Source of the DNA: Lacticaseibacillus nasuensis JCM 17158
GTDB lineage: Bacteria > Bacillota > Bacilli > Lactobacillales > Lactobacillaceae
DNA: 64,000 bases
Assembly: GCF_001434705.1 (NCBI RefSeq)
Contig: NZ_AZDJ01000003.1
Location: 62,001-126,000 of the forward strand
Direction: 5' to 3'
A program made the position numbers and the translations under genes. Positions 38,045 through 51,365 of the stretch are shown piece by piece. Under the pieces are notes generated by a model. The model ran no database searches. It was not told the origin of the DNA and saw only the letters and a program-made list of their open reading frames with translations. Within the stretch, counting starts at the first letter, position 1, and each line of letters opens with the position of its first letter.

Positions 38045-38986
38045 ATGAAAACGGCACCTGCAGATTTACAGCCGAACCATAAGGGTCATTTTGAACGGTA
38101 TAACCGTTATGGCTACTATTTCCTCACACCGTTCTTCATCGTTTTCTTGATTTTCTCGCTGTATCCAATTATCTATACGATTTATCTGAGTTTCACAGAC
38201 TTGGCTGGATGGAACACGACGTCGAACTTCGTCGGGTTCAAGAACTACCTCGCGATCATTCACAACGACTTGTTCATCAAGGCTATTAAGAACACGTTCC
38301 TGTTGTGGATCTTAAACTTTATCCCGCAAATCGGCTTTGCGCTGCTACTGGCCTCGTGGTTCACGAACCAGAAGTTGAAGCTGAAGGGGACGACGTTTTT
38401 CAAGGTGGCATTCTACCTGCCGAACGTGATCACGGCTGCTTCTGTGGCGGTGCTGTTCTCAGCCTTGTTCAGCTACCCAATGGGCCCAATCAACATGCTA
38501 TTGATCAAGTTGGGGCTGATTAGCTCCGCGAACAACTTCTTCCAAAGCAACTGGGCCACCATCTTCATTGTCTCCTTCATCCAGTTCTGGATGTGGTACG
38601 GGCAAACGATGATCGTCATTCAATCCGGGATTCTTGGCATCAACGAATCGCTATTCGAATCCGCCCGGGTCGATGGGGCGACGGATGGCCAGATTTTCCG
38701 GCAGATTACCTTGCCGCTGATCAAACCGATCCTGTTGTACACGATGGTCACCTCCCTGATTGGGGGGCTGCAGATCTTCGACATTCCGTTCTTGCTCACG
38801 CAAGGCGGGCCGAATAATTCCGTGTTGACCATCACCATGTACATTTACGAGCAGGCCTTCCAAGGCAACCGGAACTTCTACTTGGCGGCCACGGCCTCGG
38901 TCATCCTGCTGCTGATTTCCATCGTCTTGAGCCTGTTAATGTTCCGGGCGTTCAAGGGCAGAACTAAAGTTGGGAGGGCCAAATAA
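38045..38986 (+). CDS. Sugar ABC transporter permease (MalF/UgpA type)
   Basis: The 313-residue protein has six or so membrane helices and the cytoplasmic EAA loop ESARVDGATDGQIF followed by RQITLPLIKP, which docks on the ATPase. It is one half of the importer channel. Start at ATG 38045 with AGGAGGGG upstream; the earlier frame has no site. The second permease gene overlaps its stop by one base. Confidence 0.92.
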   Translation: MKTAPADLQPNHKGHFERYNRYGYYFLTPFFIVFLIFSLYPIIYTIYLSFTDLAGWNTTSNFVGFKNYLAIIHNDLFIKAIKNTFLLWILNFIPQIGFALLLASWFTNQKLKLKGTTFFKVAFYLPNVITAASVAVLFSALFSYPMGPINMLLIKLGLISSANNFFQSNWATIFIVSFIQFWMWYGQTMIVIQSGILGINESLFESARVDGATDGQIFRQITLPLIKPILLYTMVTSLIGGLQIFDIPFLLTQGGPNNSVLTITMYIYEQAFQGNRNFYLAATASVILLLISIVLSLLMFRAFKGRTKVGRAK

Positions 38987-39819
38987 TGCAAAAAGCATTA
39001 CGCGCACGGCGTACGCTCATCTACGTCATTTGCGGCATCTTGACCCTGCTGAGCATCTTGCCGTTTTGGATTCTGTTGGTTAACGCGACGCGCTCGGTCG
39101 AACAGATTCGCCAAGGCTTGTCCCTGTTACCTAGCGGCAGCCTGGTGCACAACTGGCACGTCTTGATGAACCAGGGGTTTAACGTTTGGCAAGGCATGGG
39201 CAACAGTTTCATCATCGCCGCCTGCTCGACCATTCTGACCGTCTATTTTTCCGCGCTAGGCGCCTACGCCTTTACGGCTTACAACTTTAAGGGCAAGAAG
39301 CTCCTGTTCAGTGTCATGGTTGGATTGATCATGATTCCACCGCAGATCAGCATGATCGGGTTCTACCAGTTCATGACGAAGTTGAATCTGTTAAACAGCT
39401 TCATTCCCCTGATCATTCCATCGATTGCGGCGCCGAACACCGTGTTCTTCCTCGTGGAGTATATGGAAACCGTCTACCAGCCGGATTACGCGGATGCCGC
39501 GCGACTGGAAGGGGCGCACGAGCTCAAGATTTTCCACCGCATCATGTTGCCAATCATGAAGCCGGGGCTGGCCACCATGGGCATCTTCGCCTTCGTGACC
39601 TCATGGAACAACTTCCTCATGCCGTTGATCTTGATCAACGACCAGTCGAAGTACACCTTGCCGATGTTGGTCCAGTTACTCACGGCCAACATCTACCGCA
39701 CCGAGTTCGGGGCGATGTACCTGGGCATTGGGTTGACGGTCATTCCGTTGATCATCATCTACCTGTTCTTGTCGCGGTACATCATCGGTGGCGTCACTGC
39801 CGGTGGGTTGAAGGAATAG
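38986..39819 (+). CDS. Sugar ABC transporter permease (MalG/UgpE type)
   Basis: The 277-residue protein has about six membrane helices and the EAA loop DAARLEGAHELKIF followed by HRIMLPIMKPG. It forms the importer channel with the previous permease, from whose stop it overlaps by one base (TAATG). A palindromic AGCCAAAA/TTTTGGCT lies right at its stop. Confidence 0.92.
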   Translation: MQKALRARRTLIYVICGILTLLSILPFWILLVNATRSVEQIRQGLSLLPSGSLVHNWHVLMNQGFNVWQGMGNSFIIAACSTILTVYFSALGAYAFTAYNFKGKKLLFSVMVGLIMIPPQISMIGFYQFMTKLNLLNSFIPLIIPSIAAPNTVFFLVEYMETVYQPDYADAARLEGAHELKIFHRIMLPIMKPGLATMGIFAFVTSWNNFLMPLILINDQSKYTLPMLVQLLTANIYRTEFGAMYLGIGLTVIPLIIIYLFLSRYIIGGVTAGGLKE

Positions 39820-39841
39820 CCAAAATTTTTTGGCTAAGTAA

Positions 39842-39860
39842 GTTGGTTTGAACAACAAAC
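39842..39860. promoter_or_regulatory. XylR-like operator upstream of xylA
   Basis: GTTGGTTTGAACAACAAAC is an imperfect inverted repeat, 35 bases before xylA, similar to the element before the transporter operon. It suggests a separate regulated start for xylA. Confidence 0.65.
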
Positions 39861-39894
39861 AAGTAAACATCATGATTTTTTTGGAGGGTTTAGC

Positions 39895-41235
39895 ATGACA
39901 AAATCATATTTTCCTAACGTTGAAGCGGTGCCGTTCGTTGGCACCAAGTCGTTGAAGGCCGGGTTAGGCTTTCATTATTACAACGCCGACGAGGAAGTCG
40001 GTGGCAAGAAGATGCGCGACTGGTTGCGCTTCTCCGTGGCATACTGGCACACCTTTGGCCAAAAACTCGATGACATCTTCGGCGATGGCACCGCGATTCG
40101 CCCGTGGGATGGCTTAACGGGCATGGACCTGGCCAAGGCCCGGGTCGATGCGGCCTTTGAATTCTATGACAAGCTCGGCGTTGACTTCTTCTGCTTCCAT
40201 GATCGCGACATCGCGCCGGAAGCCGACACGCTGCGGGAAACCAACAAAAATATCGAAGAAATCACCGACATGTTCGTCGATTACCAAAAGACCTCGCACA
40301 TGAAGGTGCTATGGAACACCGCTAACATGTTCACCAACCCACGGTTTGTTGCCGGGGCGGCGTCCAGCCCATTTGCCGATGTGTTCGCGTATGCCGCGGC
40401 GCAAGTCAAGGAAGGCCTCGATACCGCCAAGAAGGTTGGCGCTGAGAACTACGTCTTCTGGGGCGGCCGTGAAGGTTACGAGTCCCTGTTGAACACCGAC
40501 ATGAAGCGCGAACAGGATCACCTCGGCCGCTTCTTCCACATGGCGGCGGATTACGCCAAGGAAATCGGCTACACGGGCCAGCTGCTGCTGGAACCAAAGC
40601 CGAAAGAGCCGATGATGCATCAATACGACTTCGATGCCGCGACCACCATCGCGTTCATGAAGGAATACGGGTTGGATGGCATCTACAAGCTGAACCTGGA
40701 AGGCAACCATGCCAACTTGGCTGGGCACACCTATCAACACGAGATTCGCGTGGCCCGGGACGCCGGCTTGCTGGGGTCCTTGGACGCCAACCAAGGCGAC
40801 AAGCTGATTGGCTGGGACCTCGATCAGTTCCCGACCGACTTGTACGAATCGACCTTGGCAATGTACGAAGTCGTTGAAAATGGCGGCCTGGGCAAGGGCG
40901 GCTTGAACTTTGACGCCAAGCCACGGCGCTCCTCATTCACGCCAGAAGACATGTTCTATGCCCACATTACCGGCATGGACACCTTCGCCGCTGGCTTGAA
41001 GGTGGCCTTGCGCTTGAAGCAAGACAAGGTCTTTGAAGACTTCATTACCGAGCGCTACAGCAGCTATGACAGTGGCGTTGGTGCCGAAATCGAAGCCGGC
41101 AAGCAAAGCTTCAAGACCTTGAACGAACTGGTCTTGGATAAGCCGCAAGCCGCGTTGCGCGGCGCCACGAAGTCCGGTCGCTGGGAAGAACTCGAAGCGA
41201 CGTTGAACCACTACATCGTGGATACTTTGAAGTAA
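39895..41235 (+). CDS. xylA: Xylose isomerase
   Basis: XylA converts D-xylose to D-xylulose in the cytoplasm using two divalent metal ions. The 446-residue (class II) protein shows [11 protein letters not shown] with the catalytic histidine, [31 protein letters not shown] with metal-binding Glu, and [21 protein letters not shown]-type binding site TTGGAGGG precedes the ATG. It follows the transporter genes behind its own XylR-like operator and is followed by xylB. Confidence 0.98.
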   Translation: MTKSYFPNVEAVPFVGTKSLKAGLGFHYYNADEEVGGKKMRDWLRFSVAYWHTFGQKLDDIFGDGTAIRPWDGLTGMDLAKARVDAAFEFYDKLGVDFFCFHDRDIAPEADTLRETNKNIEEITDMFVDYQKTSHMKVLWNTANMFTNPRFVAGAASSPFADVFAYAAAQVKEGLDTAKKVGAENYVFWGGREGYESLLNTDMKREQDHLGRFFHMAADYAKEIGYTGQLLLEPKPKEPMMHQYDFDAATTIAFMKEYGLDGIYKLNLEGNHANLAGHTYQHEIRVARDAGLLGSLDANQGDKLIGWDLDQFPTDLYESTLAMYEVVENGGLGKGGLNFDAKPRRSSFTPEDMFYAHITGMDTFAAGLKVALRLKQDKVFEDFITERYSSYDSGVGAEIEAGKQSFKTLNELVLDKPQAALRGATKSGRWEELEATLNHYIVDTLK

Positions 41236-41255
41236 ATTTACCGGAGACGGATTCT

Positions 41256-41309
41256 GCGCTCGCCTCGCTGCCCACGCTGTGCAAGCAGTGGCGTCAGCGA
41301 GGCGGGCGC
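41256..41309 (+). other. Strong hairpin between xylA and xylB
   Basis: GCGCTCGCCTCGCTG (41256-41270) pairs with CAGCGAGGCGGGCGC (41295-41309) over 15 positions with one G-U pair; CCAC/GTGG can extend it inward. Four T follow. It may be a partial terminator or a processing/stability element that sets the xylA:xylB ratio. Confidence 0.7.
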
Positions 41310-41327
41310 TTTTGGTGGAGGAAAACT

Positions 41328-42821
41328 ATGAAATATGTCATTGGGGTCGATTTAGGCACGAGTGCCGTGAAGGTGCTTCTGGTCGACGAAACCGGGCAAG
41401 TCGTTGCCCAGGCGAGTGCGGCTTATCCCTTAGCCCAGCCGCAACCAGGGTATAGCGAGCAAAATCCAGAGGACTGGGTCACCGGGACGACGACCGCGCT
41501 GCGCCAGCTGCTGGCCGATAGCGGCGTGGCTCCGGCGGCCATCAGCGGGTTGAGTTATTCCGGGCAGATGCACGGGTTGGTGCTGCTAGACCGGGCCGGC
41601 GCGGTGTTGCGCCCGGCGATTCTGTGGAACGATACGCGCACGACCACGCAGTCGGCTGAGATCACGGCCAAGCTTGGGGAGCGGTTCATCGCCATCACCC
41701 GCAACCGGCCGCTGGAAGGGTTCACCTTGCCGAAGCTGTTATGGGTCAAGGAGAACGAACCCGAGCTGTTTGCGCAGGCGGCGCACTTCTTGCTGCCGAA
41801 GGATTACGTGCGCTACCGCATGACCGGGCAGTTGGCGATGGAACTTTCCGATGCGGCCGGGACGGTGATGCTGGATGAGGCCAACCAGACTTGGAGTCAG
41901 GCGGTTCTCGACGCGTTTGGCCTCCCCGCGCGGTTGTGCCCGCCGCTCATCACGGCCACGACCAACGTTGGGTCGCTGACCCCGGCGTATGCTTCGACGG
42001 TTGGGCTCACCAGTGCCACGGCGGTGTTTGGCGGCGGCGCCGACAATGCGTGTGGCGCAATCGGCGCCGGCATTTTACGTGCGGATTCTGCCATGGTCAG
42101 CATCGGCACATCAGGCGTCGTGTTGACCTACGAACCCACGGCGAACGTCAATTATCACGGCCAGTTACATTTGTTCAACCACGCCGTGCCAAATGCGTAT
42201 TATTCGATGGGCGTCACGCTGGCGGCGGGGTATAGTTTAAGCTGGTTGAAGCAAACCTTCGGCCCAAGCGACGACTTCACCGCCTTTGTGGCTAGCGCCG
42301 CGCAGTCGAGCATTGGCGCTCACGGTTTGTTGTTCACGCCTTATCTGGTGGGCGAGCGGACGCCGTATGCCGACGCCAAGATTCGGGGCAGCTTCATCGG
42401 CGTCGACAGCAAGCAAACCCGGGCCGATTTCGTCCGGGCCGTGCTCGAAGGCATCGTGTTCTCGTTCCGGGATATCCTCGCGATTTACCAAGCCAATGGG
42501 CGGGACTTCAAGCAACTGGTGTCGATTGGTGGCGGGGCGAAAAGCCCGCTGTGGCTGCAGATTCAAGCCGATATCTTGAACAAGCCGATCGTGCGGCTTG
42601 CCAGCGAGCAAGGGCCTGGCATGGGCGCGGCGATGCTGGCGGCGGTGGGCAGCGGCTGGTTCGCTGACCTGCAGGCTTGCGCCGATTCGTTCATCGCCCC
42701 GCAGACGGTGTATCAACCACAACCCGCCAACGTGGCGCGGTACGCGCAGTTGTACCAGCTGTATCGGCAGGTATACGCGGCGACGCAACCGATCACGGCT
42801 GGGTTACTGGATTTTCAGTAG
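41328..42821 (+). CDS. xylB: Xylulokinase
   Basis: XylB phosphorylates D-xylulose with ATP to xylulose-5-phosphate, which enters the phosphoketolase or pentose phosphate route. The 497-residue FGGY kinase shows [27 protein letters not shown] with the catalytic region, [21 protein letters not shown] and the C-terminal ATP-binding [20 protein letters not shown] precedes the ATG. Confidence 0.97.
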   Translation: MKYVIGVDLGTSAVKVLLVDETGQVVAQASAAYPLAQPQPGYSEQNPEDWVTGTTTALRQLLADSGVAPAAISGLSYSGQMHGLVLLDRAGAVLRPAILWNDTRTTTQSAEITAKLGERFIAITRNRPLEGFTLPKLLWVKENEPELFAQAAHFLLPKDYVRYRMTGQLAMELSDAAGTVMLDEANQTWSQAVLDAFGLPARLCPPLITATTNVGSLTPAYASTVGLTSATAVFGGGADNACGAIGAGILRADSAMVSIGTSGVVLTYEPTANVNYHGQLHLFNHAVPNAYYSMGVTLAAGYSLSWLKQTFGPSDDFTAFVASAAQSSIGAHGLLFTPYLVGERTPYADAKIRGSFIGVDSKQTRADFVRAVLEGIVFSFRDILAIYQANGRDFKQLVSIGGGAKSPLWLQIQADILNKPIVRLASEQGPGMGAAMLAAVGSGWFADLQACADSFIAPQTVYQPQPANVARYAQLYQLYRQVYAATQPITAGLLDFQ

Positions 42822-42829
42822 AGGAAAAA

Positions 42830-43447
42830 ATGAAACGAGTAGCGTTAACATTCGATGATGGCCCGGATCCGGTGACGACGCCGGCGCTTCTGGCCACGCT
42901 GGCTAGCTATCATGCCGTGGCCACCTTCATGCTGTGGGGGGAACACGTCGCGGCGGCTCCGAACCTCGTGAAACAAATCGTGGCGGCCGGTCATGCCATT
43001 GGTAACCACACTTATACGCACCGGTCGCTACTGGGGTTGTCGCCCGGCGAGATTCAAACCGAGTTGACGCGCACGGATGAAGCCGTCTTTGCGGCGACGG
43101 GCTTGCGCACCACGTTTTTCCGGCCGCCGTTTGGTGATATCGATGCCGCCGTGGCCGCGGCGGCGCGGCGCCCGGCGGTGACGTGGCAGGTGGACTCGGA
43201 GGACTGGCGGTCGCATGATGCCCCGAGCATCATCCAGCGCGTGACGACGTTGACGCAGCCAGGGGATGTCGTCTTGATGCACGACGGCCAGCCCGCCACT
43301 GTGCAGGCCTTGCCGGAGATTTTGCAGCGGTTGACGGCCGCCCAGTACAGCTTTGTCACGGTGCCGGCATTGTTTCACCGGCTCCAGGCCGGGTGCCTTT
43401 ATGCAGGGGAACAAGCCGTGCAGCCATTGATTGAAGGGAGAAAGTAG
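42830..43447 (+). CDS. Polysaccharide deacetylase (CE4), cytosolic
   Basis: This 205-residue protein is a single CE4/NodB domain: motif 1 TFDDGPDP with the catalytic base and metal Asp, motif 2 HTYTH with the metal histidines, motif 3 RPPFGD and a C-terminal VVLMHDG. Most CE4 enzymes in gram-positives are secreted peptidoglycan deacetylases; this one has no signal peptide or anchor. In a xylose operon it may remove acetyl groups from imported acetylated xylo-oligosaccharides. It starts nine bases after xylB and is two bases from the next gene. Confidence 0.85.
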   Translation: MKRVALTFDDGPDPVTTPALLATLASYHAVATFMLWGEHVAAAPNLVKQIVAAGHAIGNHTYTHRSLLGLSPGEIQTELTRTDEAVFAATGLRTTFFRPPFGDIDAAVAAAARRPAVTWQVDSEDWRSHDAPSIIQRVTTLTQPGDVVLMHDGQPATVQALPEILQRLTAAQYSFVTVPALFHRLQAGCLYAGEQAVQPLIEGRK

Positions 43448-43449
43448 TC

Positions 43450-47032
<3,583 letters not shown>

Positions 47033-47090
47033 CGAGATATTCTTTTATGCGTTAAGCCAGTAAGGTGACTTCAGCGCAGAGCGTGTGATT

Positions 47091-47132
47091 GCACAAAGAC
47101 CGCTAGACTTGGATGTCTAGCGGTCTTTGTGC
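47091..47132. terminator. Terminator at the end of the xylose locus
   Basis: A perfect 18-bp stem (47091-47108 with 47115-47132) around a TTGGAT loop. No long T-run follows on the plus strand, but the stem is strong enough to act between the convergent units. Confidence 0.7.
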
Positions 47133-47225
47133 TGTTCAATATTCAATGATGCATGAATCGATGTTAATGGGCTTAAGTGACAGCTTGTTACAATTAACTT
47201 GATGTTGCCTGAAACAACCCGATCA

Positions 47226-47768
47226 TTATTCTGGTGCGACATCGCGATATTTCTTCATGGAGCCCAATGATGAGAATAAGTCCATGTTCTCCCACAGGAT
47301 GTGACCTTGTTCATCGAGATACTCTTCATCTACATGGACTTTTTCCACTTTACCAAAGAATATCTCATTGTGGCCCGGCTCTGGTTTGATCGACATGACA
47401 ACACGACATTCGATGTTGACGGGGCAATCCGTGAGTAGCGGGGCATCGACAACTGAGCCGTTCTCCCACTTCAAATCAAGAGCAGCAAACTTGTCAACAT
47501 CACGACCCGAATGTGAACCAATGTAATATAGCTCCTTTTTAAAATTCTCCATTGGTAAGTTAACGACAAAACACCCAGTTTCCCGAAGAATGTCATAAGT
47601 CAGATGTTCAGGAATAATGCTGATCATCAGCATATCAGGATGATAGTTTGCATTGCCCGCAAAGCCGACAGTCTGCGCGTTATTACGCCCATTCTTATCA
47701 CGAACGGAGACAATAATCTGCGGTGCCGGTTGCATGTACATTTGATCTTGTTTTGGAGTTTTTTTCAT
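47226..47768 (-). CDS. Flavin reductase-like domain protein
   Basis: The 180-residue protein matches the flavin reductase/FMN-binding split-barrel family: it has the PAPQIIVSVRDKNGRNNAQTVG-like opening (residues 14-35), a GSHSGRDVDKF motif near residue 84 and the CRVVMSIKPEPGHNEIFFGKV strand region. Such proteins reduce or carry FMN for partner enzymes. It is divergent from a LysR regulator that probably controls it. GC content is clearly lower than around it, which suggests recent transfer. GAGGCG precedes the ATG. Confidence 0.85.
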   Translation of the reverse strand: MKKTPKQDQMYMQPAPQIIVSVRDKNGRNNAQTVGFAGNANYHPDMLMISIIPEHLTYDILRETGCFVVNLPMENFKKELYYIGSHSGRDVDKFAALDLKWENGSVVDAPLLTDCPVNIECRVVMSIKPEPGHNEIFFGKVEKVHVDEEYLDEQGHILWENMDLFSSLGSMKKYRDVAPE

Positions 47769-48071
47769 GATCTTACGCCTCTATCTGATTGATGCATGTC
47801 CCAACTGTTGTGTGCTTTAGTAGGTTCCTTCATGTGGGATTCGCCGGTCCCACTCTAGCCGCTTCACTCAACTAGGCCCCTTGGTTTTGCCGCCAAATCA
47901 CGAGACACTGGTGACAAAACGACGAGCTTGAAGCGACTGAAATTATTCCGGTCCGTTAATTTTTTTCTGTTCCTCCTCTTTTAGTGCTATTGTATTCGTG
48001 CGATAATTAAACTTCCAATAGGTAAGTTTGATTAGATTATTTTAGAATTGTTATAAATCTGCGGAGGGACT
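47769..48071. other. Divergent control region, flavin reductase/LysR
   Basis: An AT-richer intergenic region of about 300 bases. The only clear element is AAACTT-N9-AAGTTT at 48009-48029; a GATAAT-like -10 lies at 48002. No further gene is seen. Confidence 0.5.
48009..48029. promoter_or_regulatory. LysR-type operator candidate
   Basis: The inverted repeat AAACTT-N9-AAGTTT sits 43 bases before the LysR gene, in the divergent promoter region, as expected for an autoregulated LysR-type binding site. Confidence 0.55.
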
Positions 48072-49001
48072 ATGAAAGCCGATCGGACACTTTTACAAAT
48101 TTTGAAAGCAGTGAACTATTCTCAAACGATCTCTGAAGTGGCTGACAAGCTTTATCTTAGTCAGCCATACATCAGCAATCTATTAAAGAAGACGGAGGTG
48201 ACCTACCAGGCCAGACTGATCACCCGAACGAAACCAATCAAACTCACCGCAGCCGGGCAGGCCATGATTAATGGACTGCAAGCTATCATCAGCGAGGAAG
48301 ACCGGTTGGTGACAGCAATCGACTCGCTGGCGACTGCAGAGAGGCCGCCGCTCACCATCGCGGTGACCGATCCATTCATGAGCAGTCAGGTGACCAAGCT
48401 GGCAAGCGTATATGCCGAAGCGAACAGGCGACCCAAACTTGAAGTGAGATTACTTGCTGATAATGCCGACCCTGAAGAGATGCGGCACCTTGATATTGTT
48501 ATCGGGCAAAAATTGCTGGAGAGTGACTTTATGTCACTTGATTTGCCAGTGCGTCAGCTCTACTTCTTCCTGTCCAGCAACTGTCTGGGTTATCAGCCGC
48601 ATCAGCTCTATCAGCCGTATTCCAGCGCCATCTTCAAATCACTCAATCAGACAAAGTACGTCGGGTTGGCCGATCACAGCAGTTTCCAGCGATACGTCGA
48701 GATGAGCTTCCAAAAGGCAAACCTTTCTTTGACAACGCACATGCTTGTTCCGACCATTGCAGATGCGTTGCGAGCGGTGACGACAACATCCGAATCAACC
48801 ACCATCACAACTTTGGCAACCGCCAAGCAAGTTTTCCCCAAGCTAGACTTCAACTTGATTCCAATTCCGTCAAATTTCATTGCCTTGGATACCACAATTA
48901 ATGTTCGCCGCGGGTCCAACGAGGCCGTTAAAGACTTGGTTGATTTCCTGCAAGGGGAACTGATTGCTACTCAGAAACGTGATTCGGCACGGCACAGTTA
49001 G
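48072..49001 (+). CDS. LysR-family transcriptional regulator
   Basis: The 309-residue protein has an N-terminal winged helix (TISEVADKLYLSQPYISNLL, about residues 18-37) and a type 2 periplasmic-binding-like effector domain from about residue 90. It is divergent from the flavin reductase and is the likely regulator of that gene; the effector is unknown. GGAGGG precedes the ATG. Codon use is AT-richer than the genome, as in its neighbour. Confidence 0.88.
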   Translation: MKADRTLLQILKAVNYSQTISEVADKLYLSQPYISNLLKKTEVTYQARLITRTKPIKLTAAGQAMINGLQAIISEEDRLVTAIDSLATAERPPLTIAVTDPFMSSQVTKLASVYAEANRRPKLEVRLLADNADPEEMRHLDIVIGQKLLESDFMSLDLPVRQLYFFLSSNCLGYQPHQLYQPYSSAIFKSLNQTKYVGLADHSSFQRYVEMSFQKANLSLTTHMLVPTIADALRAVTTTSESTTITTLATAKQVFPKLDFNLIPIPSNFIALDTTINVRRGSNEAVKDLVDFLQGELIATQKRDSARHS

Positions 49002-49199
49002 GTGTGGCTGTAATAGGTGATTTGGTTCACGTAGCAGGCGTAGCGGTGGTGCGTGAGTTTCAACGCTTAGGCTTGGTGGCTGCTGCGCGCGATTTCGCCC
49101 ACACCCTGCAAACCTTGCGCGAAAATCCCTCGCAGTCGCGAGTGTTGATGAACTTCCAAATTTAGGTCTGGTATAGTAGTCCTAGACAGGAGGCAAGTC

Positions 49200-49907
49200 G
49201 TGAACACATTCAAATTAAGTCTCATCGAAATTATTGGCCGGCTCATTTTGGCCACCATCGTCTCCGGCTTCATCGGCTACGACCGCGAACACAAGAATCG
49301 CCCCGCGGGGATCAAGACGCACATGCTGGTGTGTGTCGGGGCCTGCATCATGGCGCTGGTCCAAAAAGAAATCGGCTTTAACGCCTTGAACATCGCCTTG
49401 GCCCACCCGAAGCTGGCTGGTGTCGTGCGCGCCGATGACGCCCGGTTGATTGCCCAGGTAGTCAGTGGCATCGGGTTTCTTGGCGCCGGCACCATCATCG
49501 TGCAGCACCGCACCGTGCGTGGCTTGACCACCGCCGCGAGTCTGTGGGCCGTGGCCGGGCTGGGCTTGGCCATCGGCATGGGTAACTACGAGATTGCGCT
49601 GGCCGCCACCGTGGTGATTCTCATCGTGCTGGTGGGGTTGAAGAAGATCATCCACGTCAACGCCATGAAGAAAATCGAGATTCAGTACCGGCATAAGCTC
49701 GAAACCAAGGAGTTTATCCAGAACTATTTCGACAAGCACAAAATCGAGGTCAACGACGTCAACTTCCGGGTGACACAATCCGAGGACACGCAAATCTACA
49801 CCAGCATCTACGAGATTTCGATTCCCAAAGCGATGAATTACGCCGACATCATCGAGGACATCTCGCTGAACAAGAATATTATGCGGATTCAAACAGTGAG
49901 TCTGTGA
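49200..49907 (+). CDS. MgtC/SapB-family membrane protein
   Basis: The 235-residue protein has about four N-terminal membrane helices with the family signature GFIGYDREHKNRPAGIKTHML and QVVSGIGFLGAGTII (given only as the key segments near residues 20-40 and 88-102), and a soluble C-terminal domain of about 80 residues. MgtC proteins affect magnesium and acid stress survival and ATP synthase activity in some bacteria. It begins at GTG 49200, six bases after AGGAGG. No obvious metal-sensing leader precedes it. Confidence 0.9.
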   Translation: MNTFKLSLIEIIGRLILATIVSGFIGYDREHKNRPAGIKTHMLVCVGACIMALVQKEIGFNALNIALAHPKLAGVVRADDARLIAQVVSGIGFLGAGTIIVQHRTVRGLTTAASLWAVAGLGLAIGMGNYEIALAATVVILIVLVGLKKIIHVNAMKKIEIQYRHKLETKEFIQNYFDKHKIEVNDVNFRVTQSEDTQIYTSIYEISIPKAMNYADIIEDISLNKNIMRIQTVSL

Positions 49908-49938
49908 CGATTCGCGTATGTATTAAGGGATGCGACGT

Positions 49939-49967
49939 TTGTGCTGGTCGCGATTCTATGGTATATT
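49939..49967 (+). promoter_or_regulatory. Promoter of rpsF-ssb-rpsR
   Basis: -35 TTGTGC (49939-49944), 17-base spacer, -10 TATATT (49962-49967). Confidence 0.75.
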
Positions 49968-49984
49968 ACTAATTTGTGAGTGTA

Positions 49985-50053
49985 TGGCCTTTTTTAGGCT
50001 GTACTGCTCCTTGCTCCTAGACAGACTAGGGGCCAAAGACCATAAGGAGGTGA
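49985..50053 (+). promoter_or_regulatory. rpsF leader (possible S6:S18 autoregulatory RNA)
   Basis: Between the promoter and rpsF, TATGG pairs with CCATA (near 50038-50043), with an inner CCTA/TAGG hairpin (about 50016-50030). The closing stem abuts AAGGAGG. Leaders of rpsF operons commonly bind the S6-S18 complex to repress translation; this one has the right place and size. Confidence 0.5.
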
Positions 50054-50059
50054 ACCGTC

Positions 50060-50356
50060 ATGGCTGAAACCAAATATGAAATTACCTACATCATTCGTCC
50101 TGATATCGACGAAGCAGGTAAAGCAGAATTGGTTGAACGTTTTGACAATATTTTGAAGGAAAATGGTGCCACCATCATTGACTCCAAGGATTGGCAAAAG
50201 CGTAAGTTCGCGTACGAGATCAACAAGTACAGCGAAGGCACGTATCATATCGTGAACGCAACTGCATCTGATGCAGCTGCAATTAATGAGTTCGATCGTT
50301 TGTCCAAGATCAGTGGCGACATTCTGCGTCACATGATCGTCAAGCGCGAAGACTAA
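50060..50356 (+). CDS. rpsF: 30S ribosomal protein S6
   Basis: The 98-residue protein is S6 ([33 protein letters not shown]), which binds the central domain of 16S rRNA together with S18. It is first in the conserved rpsF-ssb-rpsR operon. AAGGAGGTG precedes the ATG. Confidence 0.97.
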   Translation: MAETKYEITYIIRPDIDEAGKAELVERFDNILKENGATIIDSKDWQKRKFAYEINKYSEGTYHIVNATASDAAAINEFDRLSKISGDILRHMIVKRED

Positions 50357-50387
50357 GCATCCGTTATCTGAGAAAGGAGAGTTTGCG

Positions 50388-50984
50388 ATGATTAACTCGG
50401 TTTCGTTGACGGGTCGGCTGACTCGAGAAGTTGATCTGCGGTATACCCAAAGTGGGACAGCCGTTGGCACCTTCACCATCGCCGTTGATCGCCAGTTTAC
50501 CAATGCCCAAGGGGAGCGGGAAACGGACTTCATCAACTGCGTCATTTGGCGAAAAAGTGCCGAGAACTTCAGCAACTTTACCCGCAAAGGCTCAATGGTG
50601 GGTGTGCAAGGGCACATCCAAACTCGTAACTACGAGAACAACCAGGGCCAGCGTGTGTATGTGACTGAAGTCGTCGTCGAAAACTTCGCCTTACTGGAAA
50701 GTCGCGCGGTCACCGAAGCGCGGCCTAGCGAACCTGCAGGGAGCAATCCGCAGGCGGCTGGCCAAGGCAACTTCGGTGGTGGGAACCAATTCGGCGGCCA
50801 AAGCGCCCCGAACTTCGGTAACCAGCAGCCGCAGGCGAACCGGCCTGCGCCGCAAAGCCAAAGCAACTTCCAGCAACCTGCCGCCAACTCCGGTGCTAAT
50901 AACACCGCCGCGGCGAACAGCAGCGATCCGTTTGCCGACAACGGCCAGCCGATCGACATCTCAGATGATGATTTGCCATTTTAA
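50388..50984 (+). CDS. ssb: Single-stranded DNA-binding protein
   Basis: The 198-residue SSB has an N-terminal OB fold ([37 protein letters not shown]), a Gly/Gln/Asn/Pro-rich linker, and the acidic tip DDDLPF that recruits replication and repair partners. It coats single-stranded DNA during replication. It lies between rpsF and rpsR as in most firmicutes; AAAGGAGAG precedes the ATG. Confidence 0.97.
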   Translation: MINSVSLTGRLTREVDLRYTQSGTAVGTFTIAVDRQFTNAQGERETDFINCVIWRKSAENFSNFTRKGSMVGVQGHIQTRNYENNQGQRVYVTEVVVENFALLESRAVTEARPSEPAGSNPQAAGQGNFGGGNQFGGQSAPNFGNQQPQANRPAPQSQSNFQQPAANSGANNTAAANSSDPFADNGQPIDISDDDLPF

Positions 50985-51021
50985 CGAAATTACCCAATCC
51001 ACAGAAAAGGAGTGACATTCC

Positions 51022-51261
51022 ATGGCACAACAACGTCGTGGTGGTGGTCGTCGTCGCCGCAAGGTAGACTTCATCGCCGCTAACCATATCGAATACATCG
51101 ACTATAAAGACACGAACCTGCTGGAACGGTTCATTTCCGAACGCGGCAAGATTTTGCCACGCCGGGTGACCGGGACTAGCGCCAAGAACCAGCGTAAGCT
51201 GACGGTTGCGATCAAGCGCAGCCGGATCATGGGTCTGCTGCCATTCGTTGCAGAAGACTAA
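51022..51261 (+). CDS. rpsR: 30S ribosomal protein S18
   Basis: The 79-residue basic protein is S18 ([37 protein letters not shown]), partner of S6 in the small subunit platform. A strong terminator closes the operon. AAAAGGAG precedes the ATG. Confidence 0.98.
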   Translation: MAQQRRGGGRRRRKVDFIAANHIEYIDYKDTNLLERFISERGKILPRRVTGTSAKNQRKLTVAIKRSRIMGLLPFVAED

Positions 51262-51269
51262 TCAAGATG

Positions 51270-51296
51270 AGACTCGCCTCGGCGGGTCTTTTTTTT
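51270..51296 (+). terminator. rpsF-ssb-rpsR terminator
   Basis: AGACTCGCC-TC-GGCGGGTCT followed by eight T. Confidence 0.9.
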
Positions 51297-51365
51297 GCCA
51301 TTCGCAAGAAAAACAGGTCCCTAGATGGCGCAGAGATTGCGACCATCATGATGGAGGACCAGACA

